5,665 bases of DNA from NCBI GenBank assembly GCA_025938055.1, contig JAICQC010000304.1:1-5665 (forward strand). Direction: 5' to 3'. The translations under genes were made by a program, and so were the position numbers. The notes under the pieces were generated by a model. That model was not told the origin of the DNA. It made no database searches and saw nothing but the letters and a program-made list of their open reading frames with translations. This DNA is from Anaerolineales bacterium (GTDB taxonomy: Bacteria; Chloroflexota; Anaerolineae; Anaerolineales; Villigracilaceae). This document shows, in pieces, positions 1 to 4,547 of the stretch (the first letter of the stretch is position 1; every line of letters starts with the position of its first letter).

Positions 1-1419
1 CCCAATGCCCAAGGTGGTGCCCGCATTGGCGGCAGCAACTTCTGGGTCGGTGATTACACCATCGAGCCTGAGAACGGTGGCGTGGGTGTCTTCGCCCATG
101 AGTTCGGTCATGATCTCGGCTTGGATGATCTGTATGATACATCCGGTAATACAGGTGGCGCAGAAAACTCCACCGGCTTCTGGACCATCATGTCCTCCGG
201 TTCCTATGGTAGCACAGGCAATCCTGCCGAAGGCATTGGCTCGAAGCCGATTACCATGAGCGCCCTGGAGAAAATCCAGCTCGGCTGGTCCGACTATGAA
301 GTCTATGACTACAACCAGCGGGCCTCTGTAAAACTTGGACCTTCGAATTACACAACCAAGCAGGCACAGCATTTGGTGGTGCTGCTGCCCGATAAGTTCG
401 TGGACTTCCCCGTGGGCGATCCATACTCCGGCACATACCAGTACTACTCAGGTTCCGGGAATAACCTCGATCACACCATGACCCGCGATGTTACCTTGCC
501 CGCCGGCGCTGTATCCTTCTCAGCTAAAGTAAAATATGAGATTGAGCTGGATTGGGATTATGCCTATCTGACAGTCAACGGCACCCCGGTGGCAACCAAC
601 CTTTCCACCAACTCTAGCCCAAATGGCCAGAACTTTGGTGAAGGGATTACAGGTTCCTCGGGCGGCGCTTGGGTAGACCTGACAGCCGATCTTTCTGCAT
701 TTGCCGATCAGACCGTTACAATCGGTTTCCGTTACTGGACGGATGTTGCCGCCGTTGAAGAGGGTATTTTCATCGATGAGATCAATATTACAGGTCAGCC
801 CACCGATGGCGGTGAGACCGACCCAGGCTGGACGTACGATGGCTTCGTGCGTGCGACTGATGTTGCCTCCGTCGCATTCTTCAATGCCTACTTCGCCGAA
901 TTCCGTACCTACAAGGGCTACGACGACGGCTTGCGCACCGGTCCCTACAACTTCGGCTTCCCCGATACCGCGCCGAACTGGGTCGAGCACTTCCCCTACC
1001 AGGATGGTCTTCTGGTTTGGTACTATGACGAGTCCTTTGCAGACAACAACGTAGGTGACAACTGCCTCGCCGGTCGCTGCGGTGGCCGCTACCTGCCCGT
1101 GGACGCGCATCCCGACCTGATTCTCCGCCCGGATAACGGCCTGGTCTGGCGCCCGCGCATACAGTCCTACGACTCAACCTTTGGCTTGCAGACGACCGAT
1201 CAGATCTGTCTTCACACCAGCAGCACAGTCTCTCAGTGCTATGGTAATCTGCCTGCCAACCCGAAATTCGACGACACCCAGAGCTACTGGGTCGCGCCCA
1301 ACCCAGCTATTGGTCATTTCGGCTGGGCAAGTGTGCCGCTGCCCGGTATCGGTGTTACCATCCGTGTCGTGAGCATTTCGGCACAGGGCAACTTCATGCA
1401 GGTGCATCTCAACAAGTAA
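1..1419 (+). CDS. Secreted M6-family (immune inhibitor A-like) zinc metalloprotease, C-terminal part
   Basis: The reading frame is open from the first base to TAA at 1417-1419, giving 472 residues. The gene starts upstream of the window, so the signal peptide, propeptide and front of the catalytic domain are missing. Numbering from the first codon, the zinc site is HEFGH at residues 33-37 within HExxHxxGxxD (H33, E34, H37, G40, D43). It is followed by LYDT and a Met-turn-like WTIMSSGSY with M64, the usual M6 pattern. Residues about 139-265 form a beta-rich MAM/VEG-like insert ending in IFIDEINITG. The M6 core then resumes (FNAYFAEFRTYKGYDDGL, GLLVWYYDESF). C355/C360 and C403/C413 lie close in pairs and may form disulfides, which fits an exported enzyme. 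From family knowledge it should be an extracellular endopeptidase for nutrient proteins; the substrate is unknown. The GTG at 82 is internal and not the true start. The gene ends at its own hairpin and is convergent with the next gene. Confidence 0.93.
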   Translation, partial: PNAQGGARIGGSNFWVGDYTIEPENGGVGVFAHEFGHDLGLDDLYDTSGNTGGAENSTGFWTIMSSGSYGSTGNPAEGIGSKPITMSALEKIQLGWSDYEVYDYNQRASVKLGPSNYTTKQAQHLVVLLPDKFVDFPVGDPYSGTYQYYSGSGNNLDHTMTRDVTLPAGAVSFSAKVKYEIELDWDYAYLTVNGTPVATNLSTNSSPNGQNFGEGITGSSGGAWVDLTADLSAFADQTVTIGFRYWTDVAAVEEGIFIDEINITGQPTDGGETDPGWTYDGFVRATDVASVAFFNAYFAEFRTYKGYDDGLRTGPYNFGFPDTAPNWVEHFPYQDGLLVWYYDESFADNNVGDNCLAGRCGGRYLPVDAHPDLILRPDNGLVWRPRIQSYDSTFGLQTTDQICLHTSSTVSQCYGNLPANPKFDDTQSYWVAPNPAIGHFGWASVPLPGIGVTIRVVSISAQGNFMQVHLNK

Positions 1420-1444
1420 TCTTATGCCTGCCTGAACAATATCA

Positions 1445-1478
1445 ATAATCCCCCGCTGGTTCACCAGCGGGGGATTAT
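1445..1478. terminator. Bidirectional hairpin terminator between convergent genes
   Basis: The arms at 1445-1459 and 1464-1478 are perfectly complementary over 15 bp (ATAATCCCCCGCTGG), with a TTCA loop. The stem lies 25 bases after the protease stop. It contains the stop codon of the minus-strand lipoprotein gene (complement of 1475-1477), so it can serve both converging transcripts. The A/T-rich foot of the stem gives a short U-rich 3' side in each direction, but there is no long T-run after it, so termination strength is uncertain. Confidence 0.8.
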
Positions 1479-1975
1479 CGTATCGGCACACCGGGCGTGG
1501 GACCGGTGTCTACATTCGGGGCATGTGGGTTCAGTTCCGGGCACAGGATCAGTGTGCCATTGAGATCTGTATTGTAAACATATTCCGTCTCTTCCACCTC
1601 CAGCCAGATCTGGAAACCAGGCACCCGCCCACTCGGATAGAACACGCCCGGGCGCGGACAGCCGAGGGCGGCATTGAGCCAAAGCTTTTCCTCGCTCCTG
1701 ACGAATTGAATAGTGCTGGCATCGATGCCCAGTCGATTGGCAAGGTCCTGTTTTGTTAATTGAACAAACTTTTCGGCAGGCGGTGTGGAAGACATTTCAG
1801 TAGGTTCCGGCGTACGTCCCAATTGTAACGGGTTCTCGGGCGTGCTTTCTGTGGGGGCAATCTGTGGGTCTGGTGGGGGCAATTCTGGAGTTTCTCGCGC
1901 TCCTGCCGAAGGAGCGCCGCAGGCTGCCAGAGCCAGAGAAAACACAAATATCAGGTACATCCAGCGGGTTTTCAT
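1475..1975 (-). CDS. Small surface lipoprotein with C-terminal ALGCPRPG-type domain
   Basis: The start chosen is the ATG at 1975, which gives 166 aa. GGAAGGA (complement of 1985-1991) lies nine bases upstream, and the protein then opens directly with a type II signal peptide: MKTRW, a hydrophobic stretch, and lipobox LAAC with C19 as the lipidated residue. An upstream start at 2023 would add 16 residues in front of the signal and lacks this Shine-Dalgarno. Residues 20-67 are a Pro/Thr/Glu-rich linker. Residues about 73-147 form a compact domain: LTKQDLANRLGI, then W99, ALGCPRPG with C106, VPGFQIWLEV, and a closing TLILC with C145. C106 and C145 could form a disulfide. I recognise this domain pattern from Chloroflexota lipoproteins but know no function for it and give no family name. 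The gene stands alone: it is convergent with the protease and divergent from hsp20. Confidence 0.85.
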   Translation of the reverse strand: MKTRWMYLIFVFSLALAACGAPSAGARETPELPPPDPQIAPTESTPENPLQLGRTPEPTEMSSTPPAEKFVQLTKQDLANRLGIDASTIQFVRSEEKLWLNAALGCPRPGVFYPSGRVPGFQIWLEVEETEYVYNTDLNGTLILCPELNPHAPNVDTGPTPGVPIR

Positions 1976-2072
1976 CACAATAGATCCTTCCAATTTCATA
2001 TTCAAGCATACCGCATTTTCCAAGACGACTCCGCTGTATCGTGGGTTCCCTTATTGCCGGTCAGGATTGCTG

Positions 2073-2090
2073 AATGTTCATATGAAAATT
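2073..2090. repeat. Near-perfect 18-bp palindrome upstream of hsp20
   Basis: TTCATATGAA at 2077-2086 is a perfect 10-bp palindrome. It extends to 18 bp as AATnTTCATATGAAnATT, with one mismatched pair. It lies in the 205-bp divergent spacer, about 24 bases upstream of a possible -10 box and 91 bases before the hsp20 start. It has the size and symmetry of a dimeric repressor or activator site, but it does not match CIRCE (TTAGCACTC-N9-GAGTGCTAA), which I looked for and did not find. The rest of the 1976-2180 spacer shows nothing else convincing. Confidence 0.35.
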
Positions 2091-2113
2091 CTATCTGGCA
2101 TTATCTTTTTTCT

Positions 2114-2119
2114 TATACT
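2114..2119 (+). promoter_or_regulatory. hsp20: Possible -10 box of the hsp20 promoter
   Basis: TATACT matches the sigma-70 consensus TATAAT at five of six positions. It lies 61 bases before the hsp20 ATG in an A/T-rich stretch. No good TTGACA-like -35 element sits at the right distance (the best hexamers at 2089-2094 match poorly), so it could depend on an activator, on another sigma factor, or be coincidental. Confidence 0.3.
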
Positions 2120-2180
2120 CCCAAAATAAACTACGAAGTAATTCAATCAGAAAATGAACAATACACAACAGGAGACAATC

Positions 2181-2594
2181 ATGACATTCTATCTACAAAC
2201 CTATCCTTATCGCCGGATGGCACGCCGCTGGGCGGAAAACCGCGACCAGACTCTCGGGATCGATGTCCGCGAGGAGGAGGAAGCCTACGTGCTCTCAGCT
2301 CTCGTCCCGGGACTCAAGTCTGACGACCTGAAAATTCAGGTTCTCGACGATGTTGTCCGCATCGCAGGCGAATACAAGCGAAGCACGCCGCACAGCGGCA
2401 GTGTGGACAAGGCGGCTGAGGATAACTACCTCGTTCGCGAGCTACCGAACGGCTCGTTCACACGCACTCTGCGACTGCCAGCGCCCATTGACGCCGACCA
2501 CGTGGAGGCAGACATCACGGATGGCGTGCTCACCTTGCGCCTGCCCAAGGCAGAATCAGCCCGCCCGAAGCAGATCCAGATCAACTCAAGATAA
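2181..2594 (+). CDS. hsp20: Hsp20/alpha-crystallin family small heat-shock protein
   Basis: This is an ATP-independent holdase chaperone of the cytoplasm that forms oligomers and binds unfolding proteins under stress (family knowledge). The product is 137 aa, a normal length for bacterial sHSPs. A short N-terminal arm (1-25) precedes the alpha-crystallin domain (about 26-123), which starts with IDVREEEEAYVL, contains LVPGL (41-45), and ends with the hallmark ITDGVLTLRLPK (GVL at 115-117). The C-terminal tail carries the I-Q-I form of the IxI motif (132-134), which docks into neighbouring subunits. The ATG at 2181 is preferred because AGGAG (2170-2174) is six bases upstream. The in-frame ATG at 2154 has no such site and would put the Shine-Dalgarno inside the coding region. 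The gene is monocistronic, bounded by a divergent spacer and a strong terminator. Confidence 0.95.
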   Translation: MTFYLQTYPYRRMARRWAENRDQTLGIDVREEEEAYVLSALVPGLKSDDLKIQVLDDVVRIAGEYKRSTPHSGSVDKAAEDNYLVRELPNGSFTRTLRLPAPIDADHVEADITDGVLTLRLPKAESARPKQIQINSR

Positions 2595-2614
2595 AAAGCG
2601 AAAACAATCTCAGT

Positions 2615-2647
2615 AAGAAGACCGCGGGAGCGTGGTCTTCTTTTTTT
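2615..2647 (+). terminator. Intrinsic terminator of hsp20
   Basis: The arms AAGAAGACCGCG (2615-2626) and CGTGGTCTTCTT (2631-2642) form a 12-bp stem with one G-T wobble and a GGAG tetraloop, followed by a T-run through 2647. It begins 20 bases after the hsp20 stop. The T-run lies roughly where the -35 region of the next gene's promoter should be, so the two units are packed tightly. Confidence 0.92.
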
Positions 2648-2661
2648 ATCTGCCCAACGTG

Positions 2662-2667
2662 TATAAT
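2662..2667 (+). promoter_or_regulatory. -10 box for the BMP-like lipoprotein gene
   Basis: There is a perfect TATAAT with TG directly in front of it, 28 bases before the GTG start. A transcript starting about seven bases downstream would leave a short leader that includes the GGAG Shine-Dalgarno at 2686-2689. The -35 position falls in the T-run of the hsp20 terminator and has no clear TTGACA. Confidence 0.55.
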
Positions 2668-2695
2668 TCTCGCATTCCAGCCTGTGGAGAAACTT

Positions 2696-3709
2696 GTGCG
2701 TTTACGACTCATCATCCTCTTCAGCGTGATCGCAGTTGTCCTGAGCGCCTGTGGCGCGGGCGGGTCAAACGAGACAGCCACGCCCATCTCAACCGACACC
2801 CCGCTTGTCCCACCGACGGAGACAGCCACGACTGCCACGCCTCTTGCGATCCTGATCTTGCCGGCTGACCTCGACCCTGATACCTCCAATCTTTACCAGA
2901 AAACAGTCTACGATCTCACTCAAGCCTCCGGCATGCGCTTTCAGGTGCGCAACACGCTCACCACCGCCGACCTCGAACCCGGTTTGCAAGTAGTGATTGC
3001 CCTCCCACCCGACCCTGGGATCGCTGCACTGGCAGCCGCGGCGCCACAGGTGCAGTTCCTTGCAATCAACATCCCCGAAGTTGCAGCGGGCGGCAACGTC
3101 AGCGTGTTGGGAAATAACTCACAGACAGACGTTGCTGCCTTCCTGGCAGGCTACACTGCGGCTCTCCTCACCGACGACTACCGCATTGGCATGATGATGC
3201 CCAAGGACAACCCGGATGCACTGCGCGCGCTGAACGCCTATGCCAGTGGCATGGCATACTATTGCGGGACATGCCGTCCGGTCCTTTTTTACCCGTGGGC
3301 ATACCCGCAGTACATCGAGATTCCAGCCGAGGAGGATCCGGATAATTTTGATGCTTATGCTGATATCCTGATATTGCAATACAAGGTGGGGACGATCTTC
3401 CTCCACCCTGATATCGCCACGGCAGACCTGGAAACGTACATCGGTACGACTGGCGTGTACATGATCGGCACGGTCACTCCCGAAGAGCAGCCAGCAGGCT
3501 GGGTAATGACCATTCAGCCGGATGTCATCCAGGCGATTCAAAATGCCTGGCCCGGCCTGGTCAGCGGGCAGGGAGGGGTCACCGTTCAATCGCCGCTGGG
3601 GCTTGCCGATATAGATGAAACCCTGCTTTCTCCGGGGAAACAGCGCCTCGTTGAACAAACCCTGAACGACCTGCAGGCAGGACTGATCAGTACGGGCGCA
3701 ACTCCGTAG
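2696..3709 (+). CDS. BMP/PnrA/Med-like substrate-binding lipoprotein
   Basis: The GTG at 2696 is preferred (337 aa) because GGAG at 2686-2689 lies six bases upstream. The in-frame GTG at 2684 would overlap that site and add only four residues. A type II signal peptide (MRLRLIILFSVIAVVLSAC, lipidated C19) is followed by a Thr/Pro-rich linker (20-49) and a domain with alternating beta/alpha pattern typical of type I periplasmic binding proteins. The stretch DVAAFLAGYTAALL (FLAGY at 149-153) followed by YRIGMM, and the closing LSPGKQRLVEQTLNDL, resemble the basic membrane protein (BMP) family, which includes the nucleoside-binding PnrA and the regulator Med. A CGTC motif (C190, C193) is unusual for that family. 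No permease or ATPase gene is adjacent, so a transport role is not supported by context. It may be a stand-alone ligand sensor. The lipoprotein call is firm; the family is less certain. Confidence 0.7.
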   Translation: MRLRLIILFSVIAVVLSACGAGGSNETATPISTDTPLVPPTETATTATPLAILILPADLDPDTSNLYQKTVYDLTQASGMRFQVRNTLTTADLEPGLQVVIALPPDPGIAALAAAAPQVQFLAINIPEVAAGGNVSVLGNNSQTDVAAFLAGYTAALLTDDYRIGMMMPKDNPDALRALNAYASGMAYYCGTCRPVLFYPWAYPQYIEIPAEEDPDNFDAYADILILQYKVGTIFLHPDIATADLETYIGTTGVYMIGTVTPEEQPAGWVMTIQPDVIQAIQNAWPGLVSGQGGVTVQSPLGLADIDETLLSPGKQRLVEQTLNDLQAGLISTGATP

Positions 3710-3720
3710 CGAATGGATAA

Positions 3721-3754
3721 ATCAAAATGCCCGCGTTGCTGCGGGCATTTTGAT
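3721..3754. terminator. Bidirectional terminator between BMP-like gene and receiver gene
   Basis: The arms ATCAAAATGCCCGC (3721-3734) and its exact complement (3741-3754) form a 14-bp stem with a GTTGCT loop. The G/C core is flanked by AAAA on one side and TTTT on the other, so transcripts from both strands end in a short U-run. It lies 11 bases after the lipoprotein stop and 39 bases beyond the stop of the convergent minus-strand gene. Confidence 0.88.
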
Positions 3755-3788
3755 CCAGCCAAAGGCTGAGCAGAAATAAGGAGGAGAA

Positions 3789-3839
3789 ATGAATTACAAC
3801 GTGACACCCATAACAGCGGGAACTCGTTCGCTTCGTTGA
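3789..3839 (+). CDS. Doubtful 16-codon ORF with a strong Shine-Dalgarno, antisense to the receiver gene
   Basis: AAGGAGGAG at 3778-3786 is followed two to four bases later by ATG and a 16-codon frame (MNYNVTP...RSLR) ending in TGA. The ribosome-binding site is as good as any in the window. However, there is no visible promoter after the terminator at 3721-3754 and no terminator behind the ORF. All but the first five bases of the ORF are antisense to the 3' end of the receiver gene. It could be chance, or the remnant of a gene that once lay here. It is recorded because the site is striking, not because the gene is established. Confidence 0.15.
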   Translation: MNYNVTPITAGTRSLR

Positions 3840-4231
3840 CCGTGCCCCAGCCATGCCATTGCCTTGACAACCAGCACAGCAGGATTGACCGGCTTCACGA
3901 GACACTCGTCTGCACCTTCCTGATTGGCTTCGACGATTTCATCCACAGTACTGGCGTTGATGAGCATCAGGATGGGCCCGCGGCTGGCAGAACGTAGACC
4001 GTTCAATAAAAAGGTACGGTCAGCCTTTGATAAGTTCATATCCACTAACATCAATGAGGGACCAATCAGCCGCGCGCTCTGCAGGGCATCCGCGATATTT
4101 GCCTCAGACAGGACAACACAATTCCTCTGGCTAAAGAGGGTATCCCATACCGCGATGTTTTCCGGTTGATCAGAAACAATCAGCACGGTGTGAAGGGGGA
4201 TGGCATCGACATCGGTTTTCCAGGTAACCAT
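3794..4231 (-). CDS. Stand-alone response-regulator receiver (CheY-like) protein
   Basis: This is a single-domain cytoplasmic receiver that would accept a phosphoryl group from a histidine kinase. Taking the ATG at 4231 as start it has 145 aa. The GTG at 4234 immediately before it is equally possible, because AAAGG (complement of 4241-4245) is six bases from GTG and nine from ATG. The domain starts at HTVLIVSDQPEN, where the usual acidic pair is reduced to S-D (D21). The phospho-acceptor is D64 in MLVDMNL, the switch residue S94 in LMLINAS, and the conserved lysine K113 in GADECLVKPVNP. About 20 residues follow without any DNA-binding or enzymatic output domain, so it must act through protein contacts or as a phosphate relay. 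No histidine kinase is adjacent. It is divergent from the small-ORF unit and convergent with the BMP-like lipoprotein. Confidence 0.88.
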   Translation of the reverse strand: MVTWKTDVDAIPLHTVLIVSDQPENIAVWDTLFSQRNCVVLSEANIADALQSARLIGPSLMLVDMNLSKADRTFLLNGLRSASRGPILMLINASTVDEIVEANQEGADECLVKPVNPAVLVVKAMAWLGHGQRSERVPAVMGVTL

Positions 4232-4262
4232 CACGTACCGCCTTTCTTATGCACTCAATAAC

Positions 4263-4292
4263 TTGACGGAAAATTAGGCTGCATGTTACACT
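4263..4292 (+). promoter_or_regulatory. Sigma-70-type promoter for the small-ORF/GNAT leader
   Basis: TTGACG (4263-4268, five of six to consensus) is separated by 18 bp from TACACT (4287-4292, four of six). TG at 4284-4285 forms an extended -10 (TGnTACACT). Transcription would begin near 4299, leaving a leader of about 35 bases that includes the strong Shine-Dalgarno at 4316-4323. It is the best complete promoter in the window. The spacer is shared with the divergent receiver gene, for which I found no clear promoter. Confidence 0.6.
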
Positions 4293-4315
4293 TTGATGGT
4301 AAGCAATTTTTTAAG

Positions 4316-4323
4316 AAAGGAGG
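4316..4323 (+). promoter_or_regulatory. Strong Shine-Dalgarno of the 28-codon ORF
   Basis: AAAGGAGG fits the anti-Shine-Dalgarno of 16S rRNA almost completely. It lies 10 bases before the ATG at 4334, and 7 bases before an in-frame TTG at 4331. Bases 4317-4328 can pair with 4401-4412 at the end of the same ORF (11 of 12 pairs, one G-G mismatch), which would hide the site in the full-length RNA. Confidence 0.65.
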
Positions 4324-4333
4324 CGCACGTTTG

Positions 4334-4420
4334 ATGATGAACATCATGAAGTTCCATGACAAAGTATTCCGAATTGGTAATGACGGTTTTGATTCGCGTA
4401 GTGCGCCTGCTTATCGTTAA
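4334..4420 (+). CDS. 28-residue small protein or leader peptide
   Basis: The frame runs from ATG (4334) to TAA (4418-4420), begins MMNIMKFHDKVF and ends RSAPAYR. In-frame ATGs at 4337 and 4346 and a TTG at 4331 are alternative starts. I do not recognise the peptide. It has no membrane segment, signal sequence or metal-binding motif, and is mildly basic. Support for it being real comes from its surroundings: a good promoter (4263-4292), a very strong Shine-Dalgarno, and an intrinsic terminator beginning 22 bases after the stop, which together make a complete unit of about 180 bases. It precedes two GNAT acetyltransferase genes that lack an obvious promoter of their own, so it may be a leader peptide controlling them. 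It contains no run of identical codons of the amino-acid-attenuator type. Alternatively the RNA itself is the product. Conservation of the frame in relatives would decide. Confidence 0.5.
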   Translation: MMNIMKFHDKVFRIGNDGFDSRSAPAYR

Positions 4421-4442
4421 TTTATACGCAATGTAGATAACG

Positions 4443-4480
4443 ACAGCCACGGTGCACCCGCCCGTGGCTGTTTTGATTTT
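4443..4480 (+). terminator. Intrinsic terminator after the small ORF
   Basis: ACAGCCACGG (4443-4452) pairs perfectly with 4462-4471 around a nine-base loop. TTTTGATTTT follows. The opposite strand has no T-run, so it acts on the plus strand only. It ends the small-ORF unit, or attenuates transcription into the acetyltransferase genes. Confidence 0.8.
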
Positions 4481-4491
4481 GCACGACTGTC

Positions 4492-4525
4492 CAGCCATCG
4501 GCATTGCCTGTGGCTGTTTATTTTT
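4492..4525 (+). terminator. Second terminator-like hairpin directly before the GNAT Shine-Dalgarno
   Basis: CAGCCAT (4492-4498) pairs with GTGGCTG (4510-4516, one wobble). Above a C-T mismatch, GGC (4500-4502) pairs with GCC (4506-4508) around an ATT loop. TTTATTTTT follows through 4525, 13 bases before GGAGG of the acetyltransferase gene. It is weaker than the hairpin at 4443 but has the right architecture. Its arm cores are identical to those of the first hairpin. Confidence 0.5.
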
Positions 4526-4547
4526 GAAAAGGATTGTTGGAGGTAAC

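Noticed and set aside
520..1110. 196-codon minus-strand ORF inside the protease gene
   Set aside because: It lies wholly antisense to well-recognised M6 sequence and has no recognisable domain; it is a shadow of the real frame.
1995..2023. TTGGAA-N17-TATGAA (minus strand) as promoter of the small lipoprotein gene
   Set aside because: The spacing is ideal, but transcription would start at about 1988, inside the GGAAGGA Shine-Dalgarno, which would cut off the ribosome-binding site. The real promoter is probably farther upstream.
2154..2180. Upstream ATG adding nine residues to Hsp20
   Set aside because: It has no Shine-Dalgarno and would place the good AGGAG of the downstream ATG inside the coding region.
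3119..3658. 179-codon minus-strand ORF inside the BMP-like gene
   Set aside because: It is antisense to a frame with a signal peptide, lipobox and family-like motifs, and has no supporting start signals.
4299..4480. 6S RNA or a known riboswitch in the roughly 180-base leader
   Set aside because: The length fits 6S, but the 5' and 3' ends do not pair into a long closing helix, and I recognise no conserved riboswitch core.
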